From NCBI GenBank assembly GCA_023391775.1, contig JAEWAG010000295.1, positions 1 to 9,494 of the forward strand: a stretch of 9,494 nt of DNA, written 5' to 3'. The position numbers and the translations under genes were made by a program. Source of the stretch: Pseudomonadota bacterium (GTDB lineage: Bacteria; Pseudomonadota; Gammaproteobacteria; Xanthomonadales; Xanthomonadaceae). Every line of letters starts with the position of its first letter. Position 1 is the stretch's first letter. A model generated the notes under the pieces. It ran no database searches and was not told the DNA's origin. It was given only the letters and a program-made list of their open reading frames with translations. Shown one piece after another: positions 7,964-9,494 of the stretch.

Positions 7964-7975
7964 CGGCACGTGCCG
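7964..7975. other. Perfect palindrome in the pstB-phoU gap
   Basis: CGGCACGTGCCG is a 12-base perfect palindrome with a CACGTG centre, 14 bases after the pstB stop. On the minus strand it is followed, after 9 bases, by a short T5 run (AGTTTTTCCC) just before the phoU ribosome site. It could be a weak hairpin that lowers transcription into phoU, an mRNA-processing site or a protein-binding site. I see no evidence that chooses between these or excludes chance. Confidence 0.3.
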
Positions 7976-7989
7976 GCGGCGGTCGGCGC

Positions 7990-8838
7990 TCAGCCGAACC
8001 GGCCGGTGATGTAGTCCTCGGTCTGCTTCTGCGCCGGGCTGGAGAAGATCACCTCGGTGCGGTCGTGCTCGACCAGGTCGCCCAGGTACATGAAGGCCGT
8101 GTAGTCGGAGACGCGCGCGGCCTGCTGCATGTTGTGGGTGACGATCACGATGGTGTAGTCGCGCTTGAGCTCCTCGACCAGCTGCTCGATGCGGCTGGTG
8201 GAGATCGGGTCCAGGGCCGAGGTCGGCTCGTCCAGCAGCAGCACGTCCGGACGCAGGGCCACGGCGCGGGCGATGCACAGCCGCTGCTGCTGGCCGCCGG
8301 ACAGGCCCAGGGCCGACTGGCCAAGCTTGTCCTTGACCTCGTCCCACAGCGCGGCCTGGCCCAGCGCCTGCTCGACGCGGTCGGCCAGCTCGCCCCTGGA
8401 GAGCTTCTCGTGGTGGCGGATGCCGTAGGCCACGTTCTCGAAGATGGTCATCGGGAACGGGACCGGCTTCTGGAACACCATGCCCACGCGCGAGCGCAGC
8501 CGGTTCATCGGGTACTTGGGCGAGAGGATGTTCTCGCCGTCCAGCAGCACCTCGCCGCGCGCCTCCAGCTTCGGATACAGCGAGTAGATGCGGTTGAACA
8601 CCCGCAGCAGGGTGGACTTGCCGCAGCCGGACGGGCCGATCAGCGCGGTCCCCTGCTTCTCGGGGATTTCCAGGTTGATGCCCTTCAGGGCGTGGAACGG
8701 GTCGTAGTAGAAGTCCAGGCCGCGCGCGGCCAGCTTCACCGGCGTGGTGACTTCCGGCCGGGCGGTGGCCGCCAGCGAGACGGGGCGGGCGGGGGCGGTC
8801 TGCAGGTTCATGGCCAGGTCCAGGGCGGTGTCAGTCAT
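7990..8838 (-). CDS. pstB: Phosphate ABC transporter ATP-binding protein PstB
   Basis: PstB is the ATPase of the high-affinity PstSCAB phosphate importer; a dimer on the cytoplasmic face of the PstC-PstA channel drives uptake. The 282-residue product shows all ABC motifs: Walker [10 protein letters not shown] at 68-76, Q-loop [10 protein letters not shown] at 121-130, signature LSGGQQQR at 179-186, Walker [12 protein letters not shown] at 200-210, and the H-loop VTHN with H235. The C-terminal [12 protein letters not shown] is characteristic of PstB. About 25 extra Ala/Pro-rich residues precede the conserved domain compared with E. coli PstB (257 residues); M10 is a possible shorter start. With ATG 8838 the gene overlaps the end of pstA by 8 bases (ATGACTGA), which points to translational coupling and equal amounts of both subunits. 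No Shine-Dalgarno sequence is visible, which agrees with coupling. Confidence 0.97.
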   Translation of the reverse strand: MTDTALDLAMNLQTAPARPVSLAATARPEVTTPVKLAARGLDFYYDPFHALKGINLEIPEKQGTALIGPSGCGKSTLLRVFNRIYSLYPKLEARGEVLLDGENILSPKYPMNRLRSRVGMVFQKPVPFPMTIFENVAYGIRHHEKLSRGELADRVEQALGQAALWDEVKDKLGQSALGLSGGQQQRLCIARAVALRPDVLLLDEPTSALDPISTSRIEQLVEELKRDYTIVIVTHNMQQAARVSDYTAFMYLGDLVEHDRTEVIFSSPAQKQTEDYITGRFG

Positions 8839-9493
8839 GGGAGATACGGTTGCGCAGCAGCAGGGCCCGTGCGGCCAGGCTCACCAGCAGCACGAACACG
8901 GTCAGGACGAGGGCGCCGGCCCAGGCCAGCACCTGCCAGGACTCGTAGGGGCTGGCGGCGAACTGGTTCATCACCACCGGCACCGAGGCCATCGGCTGGA
9001 AGATCTTGGTGCTCCAGTACTGGTTGCCGAACGCGGTGAACAGCAGCGGCGCGGTTTCGCCGGAGATGCGCGCCAGGGCCAGCAGCACGCCGGTGACGAT
9101 GCCGGCGCTGGCGCTGCGGTAGAGCACCTGCACGGTGACCTTCCACTGCGGGATGCCCAGCGACAGCGCCGCCTCGCGCATCTGTACCGGCACCAGCCGC
9201 AGCATCTCGGCGGTGGTGCGCACCACCACCGGCAGCACGATGAAGGCCAGGGCCAGCGCGCCGGCGAAGGCGGAGAAATTGCCGCCGGTCTGCATCACGT
9301 ACAGGGTGTAGACGAACAGGCCCAGCACGATCGATGGCGCCGACAGCAGGATGTCGTTGACGAAGCGGACCACCGTGCCGGCGCGGCGGGCGCCGCCGTA
9401 CTCGGCCAGCCAGGTGCCGGCGGCGATGCCAAGGGGCGTGCCGATGCCGATGGCCATCAGGCACATCACCGCGCTGCCGAAGAACGCGTTGGC
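8831..9493 (-). CDS. pstA: Phosphate ABC transporter permease PstA, 5' end missing
   Basis: PstA is one of the two membrane subunits of the PstSCAB phosphate importer. The frame is open to the window edge, so the N-terminus is missing; 220 C-terminal residues are visible. The residues [33 protein letters not shown] before and after the in-window ATG 9466 match the continuous first core membrane segment of the family, so that ATG is internal. About five further hydrophobic segments can be followed, among them [32 protein letters not shown] and a final [21 protein letters not shown]. The cytoplasmic EAA loop that docks on PstB is [18 protein letters not shown], followed by the typical [16 protein letters not shown]. 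The protein ends in a short basic tail ([10 protein letters not shown]). It overlaps pstB by 8 bases. pstC and pstS are expected upstream, beyond the right edge. Confidence 0.96.
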   Translation of the reverse strand, partial: ANAFFGSAVMCLMAIGIGTPLGIAAGTWLAEYGGARRAGTVVRFVNDILLSAPSIVLGLFVYTLYVMQTGGNFSAFAGALALAFIVLPVVVRTTAEMLRLVPVQMREAALSLGIPQWKVTVQVLYRSASAGIVTGVLLALARISGETAPLLFTAFGNQYWSTKIFQPMASVPVVMNQFAASPYESWQVLAWAGALVLTVFVLLVSLAARALLLRNRISHD

Positions 9494-9494
9494 C

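Noticed and set aside
6575..8014. Plus-strand open frame of 479 codons opposite rnt and phoU
   Set aside because: It is in exact antisense codon register with both rnt and phoU, which are recognised with full motif sets, and its translation has no recognisable domain.
7934..8347. Upstream extension of the phoU frame to 8347
   Set aside because: The added residues are read out of frame through pstB, and a good ribosome site before ATG 7933 plus the normal PhoU length fix the start there.
7927..9039. Plus-strand open frame of 370 codons opposite pstB and part of pstA
   Set aside because: It is the antisense mirror of pstB in the same codon register; Val-, Gln- and His-rich translation without a family.

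Overview
The window is about 70% GC, uses G/C-ending codons, and looks like chromosomal DNA of a gammaproteobacterium, most likely family Xanthomonadaceae/Lysobacteraceae (Lysobacter, Luteimonas, Pseudoxanthomonas or Stenotrophomonas relatives). I infer this from the rnr-rlmB neighbourhood, the style of the RlmB and RNase T sequences, and the large periplasmic propeller-GGDEF sensor. Both ends cut through genes: RNase R at the left and PstA at the right.

Left part, plus strand (2-6475). RNase R (5' end missing) is followed after 9 bases by a short gene of the GFA (CENP-V/GFA) zinc-protein family that carries an in-frame TAA at codon 45 and is therefore probably a pseudogene. RlmB, the 23S rRNA G2251 2'-O-methyltransferase, comes next, probably from its own extended -10 promoter. 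A 1003-residue membrane sensor follows 27 bases later: signal peptide, fourteen propeller blades (two seven-bladed propellers), a Y_Y_Y domain, one transmembrane helix, a coiled coil and a GGDEF diguanylate cyclase domain with intact active site and I-site.

Right part, minus strand (9493 down to about 6493). pstA (5' end missing), pstB and phoU form the end of a phosphate-uptake operon. pstA and pstB overlap by 8 bases; phoU follows after 56 bases with its own good ribosome binding site. RNase T (rnt) lies 78 bases after phoU in the same direction and converges on the diguanylate cyclase gene. A GC-rich hairpin at 6487-6503 sits at the junction.

The clearest anomalies are two broken or altered gene ends. 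The GFA gene has a nonsense codon but is otherwise intact. The rnt frame has no stop codon where RNase T should end: it stays open for about 2.1 kb antisense to the cyclase gene, and the only nearby stop triplet is one frame away, inside the hairpin. Both could be real mutations or sequencing errors. Beyond this I see RNA processing genes (RNase R, RlmB, RNase T), phosphate uptake and its control (PstA, PstB, PhoU), and one orphan c-di-GMP sensor. I found no mobile element, tRNA, rRNA or CRISPR, and no stretch over 300 bases without a gene. I do not see a wholly new system; the propeller-GGDEF sensor, whose ligand is unknown, is the least characterised part.
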